The notes under the pieces are model-generated. The model was not told where the DNA came from, searched no databases, and was given only the letters and a program-made list of their open reading frames with translations. 64,000 nucleotides of DNA from a virus: positions 39,293-103,292 of the IMG/VR virus record IMGVR_UViG_3300017788_001394. One strand, written 5' to 3'. The position numbers were made by a program, and so were the translations under genes. Shown one piece after another: positions 24,846 through 33,504 of the stretch (within the stretch, counting starts at the first letter, position 1; every line of letters begins with the position of its first letter).

Positions 24846-26074
24846 TGTCGAATATCCCTGATAATTTTTGTTCGGCTCCGTGGAGTGCAGTGTATGTGGA
24901 TCCGGTCGGTTATGTCGGACCTTGCTGTATATATCGTATGGATGACGAAACAGCATACGGTAATTTAAACAACGATTCAATGAGTAATATAGTTAACAGC
25001 GATAACGCAAGAAAACTAAAATTACAGCTCATTAATAATGAACGACCCGTCGGATGTAACAACTGCTGGGAAAGCGACGATAAAAATTTAACAAGTTTCA
25101 GACATTCTTGGAATGAACGAGACAATAAACAAATTGAAGATTTTTTGAATTATACTAGCAACACAGGGGATTATAATTATTCAAACATAAATTACTGGGA
25201 TATACGACCTAGTAATTTATGTAATCTAGGTTGTATTATGTGTACACCGACACTTAGTTCTGGGGTGTGGCAACTATACTCTGACTTAGGAATGTTAGCA
25301 AAAGATAACGTAAAAAAATTTAAAAAAATGAGCGAAGATGATATCAATTTAACATTGCAATACATCAAAGAAAAAGTATCAGAAAATCATAGTAACGGAA
25401 TAAATGATCATTTTTATTTTGCAGGTGGCGAACCGTTGATTATGCCAGAGCACAAAAAAATTATCGACATGTTAGAGCAGGAAAACTTTTATCATGTCTC
25501 ATTACGATATAATACAAATTTAACGTCAGTTGTGTTTAAAGATATTAATTGGTTAGATAAGTGGAAAAAATTTCAGAACGAAATAATTATCGATGCATCG
25601 ATTGACAGTACAGGAGACACTGCTGGCATACAACGATTCGGAACTGACTGGAATGTGATTAAGAACAATTTAAAATTAATTGCTGCTAGTGATAATATTA
25701 AAATAACATTTAACATTGTAGTATCTATCTTAACTTACCCTGTATTAATAGATACACTAACCGAGTTAGAAGAAATATTCGGTAACGAATATCTGAGATA
25801 CTGTGTAAAATTGACACCGTTACAATACCCTGAATTCTTATGTTTAAACAGTATAACAGATAATCATATTGACTATTCTATAATACATAAAGTAAATGAA
25901 ATGGGCTATAATGTCAGTGAGTTAGGATCTTTGTTAAGAAATAGAGAAAAATTCGTTACACAGCATGATATGCGATCGATCGCCACTGCTCGTAATAAAC
26001 TGTTTAACAGATTATATAAAATAAAAAACATAGATGTAAGAAATATACTACCCTGGTTTGTATTAGATGAATAA
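24845..26074 (+). CDS. Twitch-domain radical SAM protein
   Basis: The protein has 409 residues from ATG 24845 (stop-start overlap TGATG); a GTG one codon earlier is possible. Cysteine layout: C9 in FCSAPW, C27-C28 in PCC, C71/C74 in CNNC, then C126, C130, C133 in SNLCNLGCIMCT. FYFAGGEPLI is the SAM contact and IIDASIDSTGDTAGIQRFG the later barrel segment. It is a paralog of the neighbouring radical SAM genes but only distantly similar over the C-terminal half, so distinct substrates are likely. Followed by a 38-residue gene that overlaps its end. Confidence 0.9.
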   Translation: MSNIPDNFCSAPWSAVYVDPVGYVGPCCIYRMDDETAYGNLNNDSMSNIVNSDNARKLKLQLINNERPVGCNNCWESDDKNLTSFRHSWNERDNKQIEDFLNYTSNTGDYNYSNINYWDIRPSNLCNLGCIMCTPTLSSGVWQLYSDLGMLAKDNVKKFKKMSEDDINLTLQYIKEKVSENHSNGINDHFYFAGGEPLIMPEHKKIIDMLEQENFYHVSLRYNTNLTSVVFKDINWLDKWKKFQNEIIIDASIDSTGDTAGIQRFGTDWNVIKNNLKLIAASDNIKITFNIVVSILTYPVLIDTLTELEEIFGNEYLRYCVKLTPLQYPEFLCLNSITDNHIDYSIIHKVNEMGYNVSELGSLLRNREKFVTQHDMRSIATARNKLFNRLYKIKNIDVRNILPWFVLDE

Positions 26075-26183
26075 CGAAAACGTCAGAACAATGTCTGGGC
26101 ACCTTAATGCCATTGGTTACGAGTTATTTGCACAATATGTATATGAGTTACTTACAGCAAAAATAGCAAAGAAAAATGAGTAA
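26067..26183 (+). CDS. 38-residue peptide between two radical SAM genes
   Basis: ATG 26067 lies in the last codons of the preceding gene and the TAA at 26181-26183 lies just inside the next gene, so both ends overlap by eight bases. The peptide MNNENVRTMSGHLNAIGYEL continues FAQYVYELLTAK and ends AKKNE: one amphipathic helix with no cysteine and a lysine-rich tail. No family is recognised. The two-sided overlap, typical of this operon, argues for translation. It could be a small regulator, a coupling element, or, less likely, a peptide substrate. Confidence 0.5.
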   Translation: MNNENVRTMSGHLNAIGYELFAQYVYELLTAKIAKKNE

Positions 26184-27561
26184 AATTAAACCAATTTGGA
26201 ATCATGACGGTAGCTGTTCAAACGACAGTCCTAATAAAGTTTTCTGTATGGCACCATGGTCACATACATATATTAGTCCGCAAGGAGAACGTCGTCTGTG
26301 CTGTGCTAGTCGTGAAGAACACAGTTTTCAAAAACAATATATTGACGCTAGCAATGACGAAAAATACGGCGCTGTAAAAGAGTCTAAGACCAGTGCAGAT
26401 GAGTTTAATCCGCTAACATTAGAAGAGCATTGGAATAGTCCATATATGCGTGATATACGCAAGAAATTAATGGCAGGCGAGCGTATTCCACAATGTGATG
26501 TTTGTAATGATGATATACTTAGTATAAGCAGTTATCGTAAATGGTTTACAGGTGTGTTGTTTAGAGATAAAATCGAACAAGCGTTTGATAATACAGACGA
26601 CGACGGATATACATCTATGCCTGCTATATCGTTCGATTATCGATATAGCAATTTGTGTAACTTTAAATGTCGTATGTGTGGAGAGCAACTTAGTAGCAGT
26701 TGGGAATCAGAAAAAAAGAAACACGACTTGTGGACTCCAAAAAATCAACCGTTTATGATACCCGAAGTCAAACAAAAAATGACACTGTTTCAGCGTAACG
26801 TAGTTGAGCCAGAATTTAAGAAAGCAATCAGTGATGGCATTGTAGAAGAGATTTATTGGGTCGGAGGCGAGCCTTTAATGTATGATATACATTGGTGGGC
26901 ATTAGAAGAAATGATACAAAACAACAGTGCTAGAAACTGTTACTTAAGATACAATTCCAACTTGTCACGAATCGAATACAAAGGCATGAATTTGTTCGAC
27001 TACTTACCGCAATTTAAAAATTGGTTAATGTGTGCAAGTATCGACGGCACAGGACATATTGTAGAATTTATCCGTAAGGGTATTGTTTGGGAAGAGTGGT
27101 TAGCAAACTTTAAAACAGGATTAGCAGCACCCCACGGAAAAGATAGGATGTTATTTGATTTAACAATAACAGGCCCCGGCATGTTTGCACTTAAAGATTT
27201 GTTTGATTTGTCGAGAGAATTAGATGTAAGAATCGAAACAAAAATAATGTTTGCTTTTCACCCCGACATTGTGTTTAGTCCGTTTGCTTGGCCCAAACAC
27301 ATACTAGATCGTAAAATAGATCAATTATTAAACTATATGGACCCGATAGCAACACATAAACAGCTATCTCTTGTTAACACACTTAAGGAAATGAAAAAAC
27401 GTCCAACCTTTGCAGAACAATGGCCTGACACACATAAGCAGTCATTTATTAACGGTCGAGGCTGGCAACAAAAATTAGACACGATACGCCAAGAGCAGTA
27501 TCGATTAGAAGATATATATAAAGAAGATAACGAATTATACAATTGGTGGACACAAAATTGA
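26176..27561 (+). CDS. Twitch-domain radical SAM protein
   Basis: The protein has 461 residues, about 60 more than its neighbours, with a longer N-terminal lead and a 25-residue insertion before the CxxC pair. Cysteines: C24 in FCMAPW, C42-C43 in LCC, a CDVC pair near 106/109, and the radical SAM motif C161, C165, C168 in SNLCNFKCRMCG. IYWVGGEPLM is the SAM contact and CASIDGTGHIVEFIRKG the later barrel segment. A longer version of the family, with SPxGE before the CC pair. Substrate unknown. The last codons overlap the start of a methyltransferase gene. Confidence 0.9.
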   Translation: MSKIKPIWNHDGSCSNDSPNKVFCMAPWSHTYISPQGERRLCCASREEHSFQKQYIDASNDEKYGAVKESKTSADEFNPLTLEEHWNSPYMRDIRKKLMAGERIPQCDVCNDDILSISSYRKWFTGVLFRDKIEQAFDNTDDDGYTSMPAISFDYRYSNLCNFKCRMCGEQLSSSWESEKKKHDLWTPKNQPFMIPEVKQKMTLFQRNVVEPEFKKAISDGIVEEIYWVGGEPLMYDIHWWALEEMIQNNSARNCYLRYNSNLSRIEYKGMNLFDYLPQFKNWLMCASIDGTGHIVEFIRKGIVWEEWLANFKTGLAAPHGKDRMLFDLTITGPGMFALKDLFDLSRELDVRIETKIMFAFHPDIVFSPFAWPKHILDRKIDQLLNYMDPIATHKQLSLVNTLKEMKKRPTFAEQWPDTHKQSFINGRGWQQKLDTIRQEQYRLEDIYKEDNELYNWWTQN

Positions 27562-28823
27562 CAGCAAATAACTACAAGTGGCACTATTTAAATAGTGCAG
27601 AAGCTAATCCAATGTACGAACAAATGGCTAGTTTTATTAAGGAGAATGACTGTAAAACTGTTTTAGATATCGGATGCGGGTTTAGTAGAATCAATGAGTT
27701 TTTAACCAATGATTATTCGATAAATGGTCTAGATTCTGATATAGATTGCATAAATTATTGTTTGGAAAATCATTCAGGAAAGTATGTAATTGGCGATGTC
27801 ACTGCCATAGAAAAATACACCGAGCTCGGCACACATTACGATGCTATTGTGTTAAGTGGTATACTATATTATTTTGGTAAAGGCGATATGCCAACTGTCG
27901 AAGACTACGTTGACAGGTTGATTAAACTGTATAGCCCCAGAATAGTTATAGTATGCGAACCAAGGCCTAGTCTTGTTTATATAAGTCCAAACTTTACTGA
28001 GTTACTAGACAGATATGCATACGTTGCAAAACAATTCGATATGAAAATTCGAATGGGAAACAGAATTGTTTATTGTTTATACACAGACAGAAATCGTCCT
28101 GAGCGCAAAATAAAAGCAGAATTCAATGAACACTCGGAACTATATAATCATATTAAACAAAGTGACTTTGATACTAATCGATTGAAATATAATGTTTATC
28201 TCACCAATACAGAAAACATATCAAACGACAGAGACGGCGAATTATTTCCGCAAAATGTAAATAATTATCATTATATAAGTGTTGCAGCTGGATTTAAAAG
28301 TTTGTTTAAAGCAGTAATAGATTGGGAAGCCCACAAAGAGTTTAAATTTATATATGTTGATGTTGTTCCTACTGCATTAGATTACCGAATGTTCTTTGAT
28401 TTTAAACTTAAGCAAAACAGTAAAATATCATTCAATGAAATATATAACTTGTATGTCAGTGAGATAAACCCAAATATTATTCCCATATATGGAACGAATA
28501 ACGTTGACATAGATGAAACAGTAAAAATGCAATTAAAAGAACTCGACATTGACTTTCAACACTGGCAAGACTTTATTGCTGCATATAGTCAAATTGAAAA
28601 AACATATATCAAATTGGATGCAGTTAATAATATAAAACTTCTTAAAAATCTTATAAATTCGTGTACAGATGATAATCTAAAATGGTTTTGGTATAGTAAT
28701 ATGTTTGATTGGCACCAATTTAGATTTAAAGAACAAACATATTATCGATGGGTTAAATACTTAGATAATAATATAAAAGGCTTAAAATTGAATGGTCACA
28801 CCCCGCCGTTTACTACTTCATGA
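27558..28823 (+). CDS. Methyltransferase with large C-terminal domain of unknown function
   Basis: About 421 residues; a TTG at 27558 overlapping the previous stop (TTGA) with GGTGG upstream is the favoured start, TTG 27543 and GTG 27546 are alternatives, and no ATG is near. TVLDIGCGFSRINEFL is methyltransferase motif I, NGLDSDIDCINYCL motif II and YDAIVLSGILYYF motif IV, all within the first 130 residues. The C-terminal 250 residues contain FKFIYVDVVPTALDYRMFF and alternating aromatic segments that I cannot place. A two-domain protein may methylate the product of the flanking radical SAM enzymes. A non-ATG start in a tightly packed operon may lower its expression. Confidence 0.65.
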   Translation: MTANNYKWHYLNSAEANPMYEQMASFIKENDCKTVLDIGCGFSRINEFLTNDYSINGLDSDIDCINYCLENHSGKYVIGDVTAIEKYTELGTHYDAIVLSGILYYFGKGDMPTVEDYVDRLIKLYSPRIVIVCEPRPSLVYISPNFTELLDRYAYVAKQFDMKIRMGNRIVYCLYTDRNRPERKIKAEFNEHSELYNHIKQSDFDTNRLKYNVYLTNTENISNDRDGELFPQNVNNYHYISVAAGFKSLFKAVIDWEAHKEFKFIYVDVVPTALDYRMFFDFKLKQNSKISFNEIYNLYVSEINPNIIPIYGTNNVDIDETVKMQLKELDIDFQHWQDFIAAYSQIEKTYIKLDAVNNIKLLKNLINSCTDDNLKWFWYSNMFDWHQFRFKEQTYYRWVKYLDNNIKGLKLNGHTPPFTTS

Positions 28824-29613
28824 TATTATATTCAGATATTGCCAGTTCGTAAGTCAAGCAGTAATAGGTGTGTATGTCCATGATATTATTAATATAGGTC
28901 TTGATAGGCTAGCAACAAACATATCAAACGACATTTTTTCTGACCCGGCATGGGAACATATAGAACAGTCGAGCGAGAATTTAATATTTAAAAGAAATTC
29001 TTTCAACCTGTGCATTATAACTACATATCGAAAATACAAAGTTTTCATCGGCACAAACGCAGTGATAAGCAATGTTAACTTCTTATACGCAGCTGACATA
29101 TTTAAAGATAATTTAGCAATAAAAACAACAAATGTGTTTTACAACAACTTCTCGTATAGGGTTGAGTGTAGTGATTTTATACCGGGCATTACAATATCTC
29201 AATTCTTAGAAGACGACCAAGAAGGCGAATCATTGGAAAAATTTAGGGATGCAGATGTATTATTAACTACTGTTGCAAATTATATAGGAAAGAATTTTTA
29301 TATAGACAGTGACGGATTTGTGTTATACCCGTCAGATTTACAAAGTACTAACTTAATACTGACCAATCTAGATACTGATCCAGAAATTATATTAATAGAT
29401 TTTGATCACATTATTAAACAACCGTATGAACGGATGTATACAGATGTAGCTAACAGATTTTTTACTCATATATCTAAATACAATTTTGACAGTAAACGTT
29501 TTCCGGTCAATTCGATACAACCATTCTGGAAACACCATTTATTAACACATACTATAGACGAAATTAAAACTGATTTTATAAAGAGAATTGACAATGCAGT
29601 TAGAAACAAATAA
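28792..29613 (+). CDS. Kinase-like protein (choline/aminoglycoside kinase fold, divergent)
   Basis: A 273-residue protein from ATG 28792, which overlaps the previous gene by 32 bases. YPSDLQSTNLILTNLD followed by EIILIDFDHII reads as a diverged catalytic loop (D..xxN) and metal-binding IDFD motif, and RVECSDFIPGITISQFL as the hinge. These recall the kinase-like protein at 14400 (HGDFTFDN, MEYIPGISIRNYL). The histidine of HGD is absent. It might be an atypical small-molecule kinase or an inactive relative. Overlaps the next radical SAM gene by 20 bases. Confidence 0.5.
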   Translation: MVTPRRLLLHDIIFRYCQFVSQAVIGVYVHDIINIGLDRLATNISNDIFSDPAWEHIEQSSENLIFKRNSFNLCIITTYRKYKVFIGTNAVISNVNFLYAADIFKDNLAIKTTNVFYNNFSYRVECSDFIPGITISQFLEDDQEGESLEKFRDADVLLTTVANYIGKNFYIDSDGFVLYPSDLQSTNLILTNLDTDPEIILIDFDHIIKQPYERMYTDVANRFFTHISKYNFDSKRFPVNSIQPFWKHHLLTHTIDEIKTDFIKRIDNAVRNK

Positions 29614-30811
29614 CCCATATTTTTGTATACTACCATGGATACATATGCACATATGGCCAAATGGCACAACTTATCCCTGCTGTCTATCAACTAACGATTA
29701 CAAACTAGGAAATACAAATGATAGTAGCTTCTTAGAAATATGGAACAGCGATAAAATGAGATCATTGAGAACAAATGTTCTCAACGGTAAGCCAACATCT
29801 GGTTGTGCAAGGTGTTACGAGCATGAAAAAAATGGCGCAAGAAGTATGCGAATAAATCTTAACCGAGACTATGAGCATTATTTTGATCGAACCAAGTTAA
29901 CTAAAGAAAATGGTAGTTTAGACGAAATATTCATGGCTTATATGGATATTCGGTTTAGTAATATTTGTAACTTTAAATGCAGAACATGTGGTCCAGAGTT
30001 AAGTAGCTTCTGGGTCGACGATGCTGTTAAGATGAATCGCTATTCGTCGACGCAACCTAAAATACTTAAAATCAAAAATACATTAGAAGAACTGTGGCAA
30101 GATATGGAGCAGTGGATAGACACTGTGGAAAAGATTTACTTTGCAGGCGGCGAGCCATTAATAATGGACGAACATTATAAAATATTAGAATATCTTATTA
30201 AGATAGGAAAAACTAATATTAACATATTTTACAATACTAATCTAAGTAAATTAAAATACAAAAATAAAGATATAATCGAATTATGGAAACAGTTTAGTAA
30301 AATCAGTGTCGGTGCAAGCATAGACGGTATGAATGGTCGTGCTGAATACATAAGAAGCGGAACAAGCTGGTTCGATATTGAAAAAAATAGAGAGCTGTTA
30401 CTCACTGAATTGCCTGAAGTAGAGTTTCACATAACTTCTACTATAAGCGCATATAATGCAGAACACTGCCCCGACTTTTTCAATAATTGGATTAATAAAG
30501 GTTTTATTAGTGCAACTGATATAGATTGCAATGTGCTGCTGTATCCGGAATTTCAACGAGCACAAGTGTTACCAGAGTACAAAAGAAAAATGATACAAGA
30601 AAAATATCTGCAATTTATATCAGATCATAAATTAAAAGAAATGGTCGCTGCCCAACATCGTTATGTTAGTTTCAAAGCAGTTGTGGATTCGTTAAATGTA
30701 GACAAGTCAAACTTACTTCCTCAATTTGTTGAATACAGTAAACGGCTAGACAAAATAAGAAATGAACATTTACCGGATATCTTTCCGGAATTAAGGTTCA
30801 TGTATGAGTAA
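29594..30811 (+). CDS. Twitch-domain radical SAM protein
   Basis: The protein has 405 residues from ATG 29594; an upstream in-frame TTG is ignored. C11 in FCILPW, C29-C30 in YPCC, the CARC pair, and then FSNICNFKCRTCG complete the twitch plus radical SAM layout. IYFAGGEPLI supplies the GGEP contact and VGASIDGMNGRAEYIRSG the following barrel segment. Most similar in motif spelling to the gene at 23673 (CNxKCRTCGP), which suggests that these two arose by duplication. Its end overlaps the next radical SAM gene by eight bases. Confidence 0.9.
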   Translation: MQLETNNPYFCILPWIHMHIWPNGTTYPCCLSTNDYKLGNTNDSSFLEIWNSDKMRSLRTNVLNGKPTSGCARCYEHEKNGARSMRINLNRDYEHYFDRTKLTKENGSLDEIFMAYMDIRFSNICNFKCRTCGPELSSFWVDDAVKMNRYSSTQPKILKIKNTLEELWQDMEQWIDTVEKIYFAGGEPLIMDEHYKILEYLIKIGKTNINIFYNTNLSKLKYKNKDIIELWKQFSKISVGASIDGMNGRAEYIRSGTSWFDIEKNRELLLTELPEVEFHITSTISAYNAEHCPDFFNNWINKGFISATDIDCNVLLYPEFQRAQVLPEYKRKMIQEKYLQFISDHKLKEMVAAQHRYVSFKAVVDSLNVDKSNLLPQFVEYSKRLDKIRNEHLPDIFPELRFMYE

Positions 30812-32006
30812 CACTTTTTGCCCGTTATTATTTCAACACTTAGCAACGCATCCCCACGGCGGTGTTACTCATTGCTGTATCGCCGATCACCGAAATGCAT
30901 TAAGCAGTGCAAGAGATGTGACCGATACCGGACACAACTACTATAACTTAAATCGTAATACAGTTAGTGATACATTTAATAGTGAAAGTTTCCGAACAGC
31001 TCGATTGCAAGTGTTAGAAGGTAAAAAGCCACAAGCATGTTTAAGATGCTATAGCGAAGAAGCTAAAGGCATAAGAAGCAAGAGGCTAGAAGAAATCGGA
31101 AACTATCCTGATTATACACTAGATATAGCTAAATCTGTTACAGATAATAATGGTTACATACAAAATATACAATTTGATTTTGTTGAATTGCGTCTGGGTA
31201 ACGTTTGCAATGTTGCGTGTAGAACATGCAATCCTGCAAGTAGCAGTAAGTGGCGCAATGATTATGACAAACTACAAAGTTCTTTGCCGTTTTCTATTAC
31301 AAACTACGATACGATCGAGGGATTCAGGTGGCCTGAACGTGAAGCATTCTGGGAAGATTTGTTACAACATTGTAATAACGTAAAGACATTTTACATTAAC
31401 GGCGGCGAGCCTACACTAATTAAACAACATTTTAAGTTTTTAGAACGTCTGGCTAGTATGGGCAGAACTGATGTTAAACTTTGGTATAACATTAATATGA
31501 CTAACATGAACGAAGAAATAATAGAAGTTTGGAAAAAGTTTGATAAGGTTAAAATTAGTTGCAGCATAGATGATTTAGGTTCGAGAAACGAATACATACG
31601 TTATCCCACTAAGTGGGACGATGTAATGCGTAATTTTTTGAGGTTAAAAGAAGAAAATTTTGAATTAGATGTTACACAAACTGTATCATTTATGAATTAT
31701 AGCAACTTGACCGAATTTTATAACTTTTTTCACAATGAACACAAGGTTTGGGTTCATCATAACTTTGTATATGATCCTGATATTTTAAGTCCTGGTGTAT
31801 TACCTAAGGAGATCAGAGATAAAATACATGCACGTATGCACAACATTTTCGAGCCATGGCAAGTAAATATGTTTGTTAACATGTATAACAATGCAGATAA
31901 CAACGAAAAGTGGAGTCGTGCGGTAGCATATACTAAATCATTAGACAGAATACGCAATCAATCGATCGTTAACGCTTTGCCTGAATTCGAACATATAATA
32001 AAGTAA
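30804..32006 (+). CDS. Twitch-domain radical SAM protein, last gene of the plus-strand operon
   Basis: The protein has 400 residues. C6 (TFCPLLF), C24-C25 (THCC), the CLRC pair and LGNVCNVACRTCN complete the cysteine set; the first Cys is followed by PLLF rather than PW. FYINGGEPTL is the SAM contact and ISCSIDDLGSRNEYIRYP the late barrel segment. By motif spelling it groups with the 20841 gene (LGNTCNLACATCD, later EYMRYP), a second subclass within the operon. It is convergent with the minus-strand radical SAM gene at 32023, with only 16 bases between and no clear terminator hairpin. Confidence 0.9.
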   Translation: MSNTFCPLLFQHLATHPHGGVTHCCIADHRNALSSARDVTDTGHNYYNLNRNTVSDTFNSESFRTARLQVLEGKKPQACLRCYSEEAKGIRSKRLEEIGNYPDYTLDIAKSVTDNNGYIQNIQFDFVELRLGNVCNVACRTCNPASSSKWRNDYDKLQSSLPFSITNYDTIEGFRWPEREAFWEDLLQHCNNVKTFYINGGEPTLIKQHFKFLERLASMGRTDVKLWYNINMTNMNEEIIEVWKKFDKVKISCSIDDLGSRNEYIRYPTKWDDVMRNFLRLKEENFELDVTQTVSFMNYSNLTEFYNFFHNEHKVWVHHNFVYDPDILSPGVLPKEIRDKIHARMHNIFEPWQVNMFVNMYNNADNNEKWSRAVAYTKSLDRIRNQSIVNALPEFEHIIK

Positions 32007-32022
32007 AAAGTGCATATGCCCC

Positions 32023-33504
32023 TTAAACTCCTAGCGTATCTGTTTCTGTATTCCACCCTCCGGTGCCTGCTACAATGTCGTCGTTTAAATAATGTTCTGT
32101 CGTTGCAGGGTCTATTGCGGATGTAATACTAGGGACAACTATATCCGGGTTGTAAGATATGCTATCGTACCATTCTACAAATGTAGGAAATGCAGCACGG
32201 AAATCTTTGTTACGTCTGATGTCATACTGCTCATAGAAATAACGGAAGTCATTATATAACTTAGGTGTTTCTGCTGTATTGCGATGTGGCGTTTTAACAA
32301 CGTCTAAATAATCGATCAGTCGTTGAACATGTGCAACTTCACCCTGACTTAAAAACTCTTGTTTTGTTGGTAACCAATCTTCAAGTTTTTTCTTAAAAAT
32401 TGCTTTCAACTCTACCGGCAATATCGCAGCACTTTGGAAACTAGGAAAGCGCAATATGTTGAGTGTCATAGTAGGAGCACGAAATCCGTATTCTTTTCTA
32501 AGCTCTAACATGTCGTCCATAAATTCAGTTATAGACTCTAAACACAAACTATTAATAGTCATCATACAATGTAATTCTTTAACGTTAGATTCCTCTAACA
32601 ACCTTACAATGTTACTACGCCAGATTTTGTAATCAAACCCGTCACGGGTATATTCGTTTTGTGTCGCTGCACATTCAGCACTGGTATATATTTCAAAATT
32701 TTGTATGTCAAAACTTGCGTCTATTAGTTTTTGAAACATGCGCTCATTTTCGGGAACAAGATTGCTATTGATAGCAAAACGCATAGTGCTTGTTGGGTTG
32801 TCACGAAACCAATCAAACAGTTTCCAAACAGACTTATGCATTAATGGTTCGCCGCCTGTGATTCGGATTTCTTCTAGTTTATCACTAAGACCATTTTCCC
32901 ACCACTTCCAAAACGCAATAATATATGGATTGTCTTCTTCATGCAATGTTTTACGTGCAGCCCAGGGCGCAGTATCGATAAAGTGCCCACGTCCATCACT
33001 TTGGATATTCATGTAAGGACCTTTATCTTTAATGTCTTTAACCCATGTGCTGCTGAATGCAGGATTGCAATAACTACATGCAAAGTTACATGCACGGTCA
33101 AACGCAATTTCGAGTGTTCTTAATGTGACATCTTGATCCCATGGCGTAGTAACACACGCTTTTACATCTTCGTCACTGAATATTTGCGTTTTATAAACAC
33201 GGTCGCTAATGTTGTTTCGTCCAATATCTTCCACTTTCCAACAATATTCGCATTCTTGTGGACGCTCACCTTCCTGCATCATTTTACGCATAAGTTTTTT
33301 GTGTTTAGTGTTATGAATAGCGGTAGGATTAATCATTAATTCATCGGTTGGGATCCAATGTCCTGGTGGATGGTGACAGCTAGTAGTTTGACCATGACCC
33401 AGCCATATTGTAGCATTGTACCACTTAGCTGCACAAAAACTTTTACTTATCGGATCAATTATGCGTTCTTTATATTCGTGATAACTTTCATTATTTTTTT
33501 TCAT
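32023..33504 (-). CDS. Twitch-like radical SAM protein, CHHPP subclass
   Basis: The protein has 493 residues. The N-terminal motif is altered: C24 in FCAAKW, then C43 in TTSCHHPPGHWIP where the others have CC, followed by a CEYC pair and the radical SAM motif in FDRACNFACSYCN. IRITGGEPLM is the SAM contact. A conserved block of prolines and histidines (CHHPPGHW, NPTAIHNTKHKK) separates this subclass. It is coupled by four bases to the paralog at 33501, and both are transcribed with glycosyltransferase-like genes from about 39.1 kb. Such pairs occur in marine T4-like phages; the reaction is unknown. Confidence 0.9.
   Translation of the reverse strand: MKKNNESYHEYKERIIDPISKSFCAAKWYNATIWLGHGQTTSCHHPPGHWIPTDELMINPTAIHNTKHKKLMRKMMQEGERPQECEYCWKVEDIGRNNISDRVYKTQIFSDEDVKACVTTPWDQDVTLRTLEIAFDRACNFACSYCNPAFSSTWVKDIKDKGPYMNIQSDGRGHFIDTAPWAARKTLHEEDNPYIIAFWKWWENGLSDKLEEIRITGGEPLMHKSVWKLFDWFRDNPTSTMRFAINSNLVPENERMFQKLIDASFDIQNFEIYTSAECAATQNEYTRDGFDYKIWRSNIVRLLEESNVKELHCMMTINSLCLESITEFMDDMLELRKEYGFRAPTMTLNILRFPSFQSAAILPVELKAIFKKKLEDWLPTKQEFLSQGEVAHVQRLIDYLDVVKTPHRNTAETPKLYNDFRYFYEQYDIRRNKDFRAAFPTFVEWYDSISYNPDIVVPSITSAIDPATTEHYLNDDIVAGTGGWNTETDTLGV

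Noticed and set aside
26067-26183. Calling the 38-residue peptide a ribosomally made, modified peptide precursor
   Set aside because: No cysteine, no leader-core boundary and no repeat; adjacency to radical SAM genes alone is not enough, so it is listed only as a small protein.
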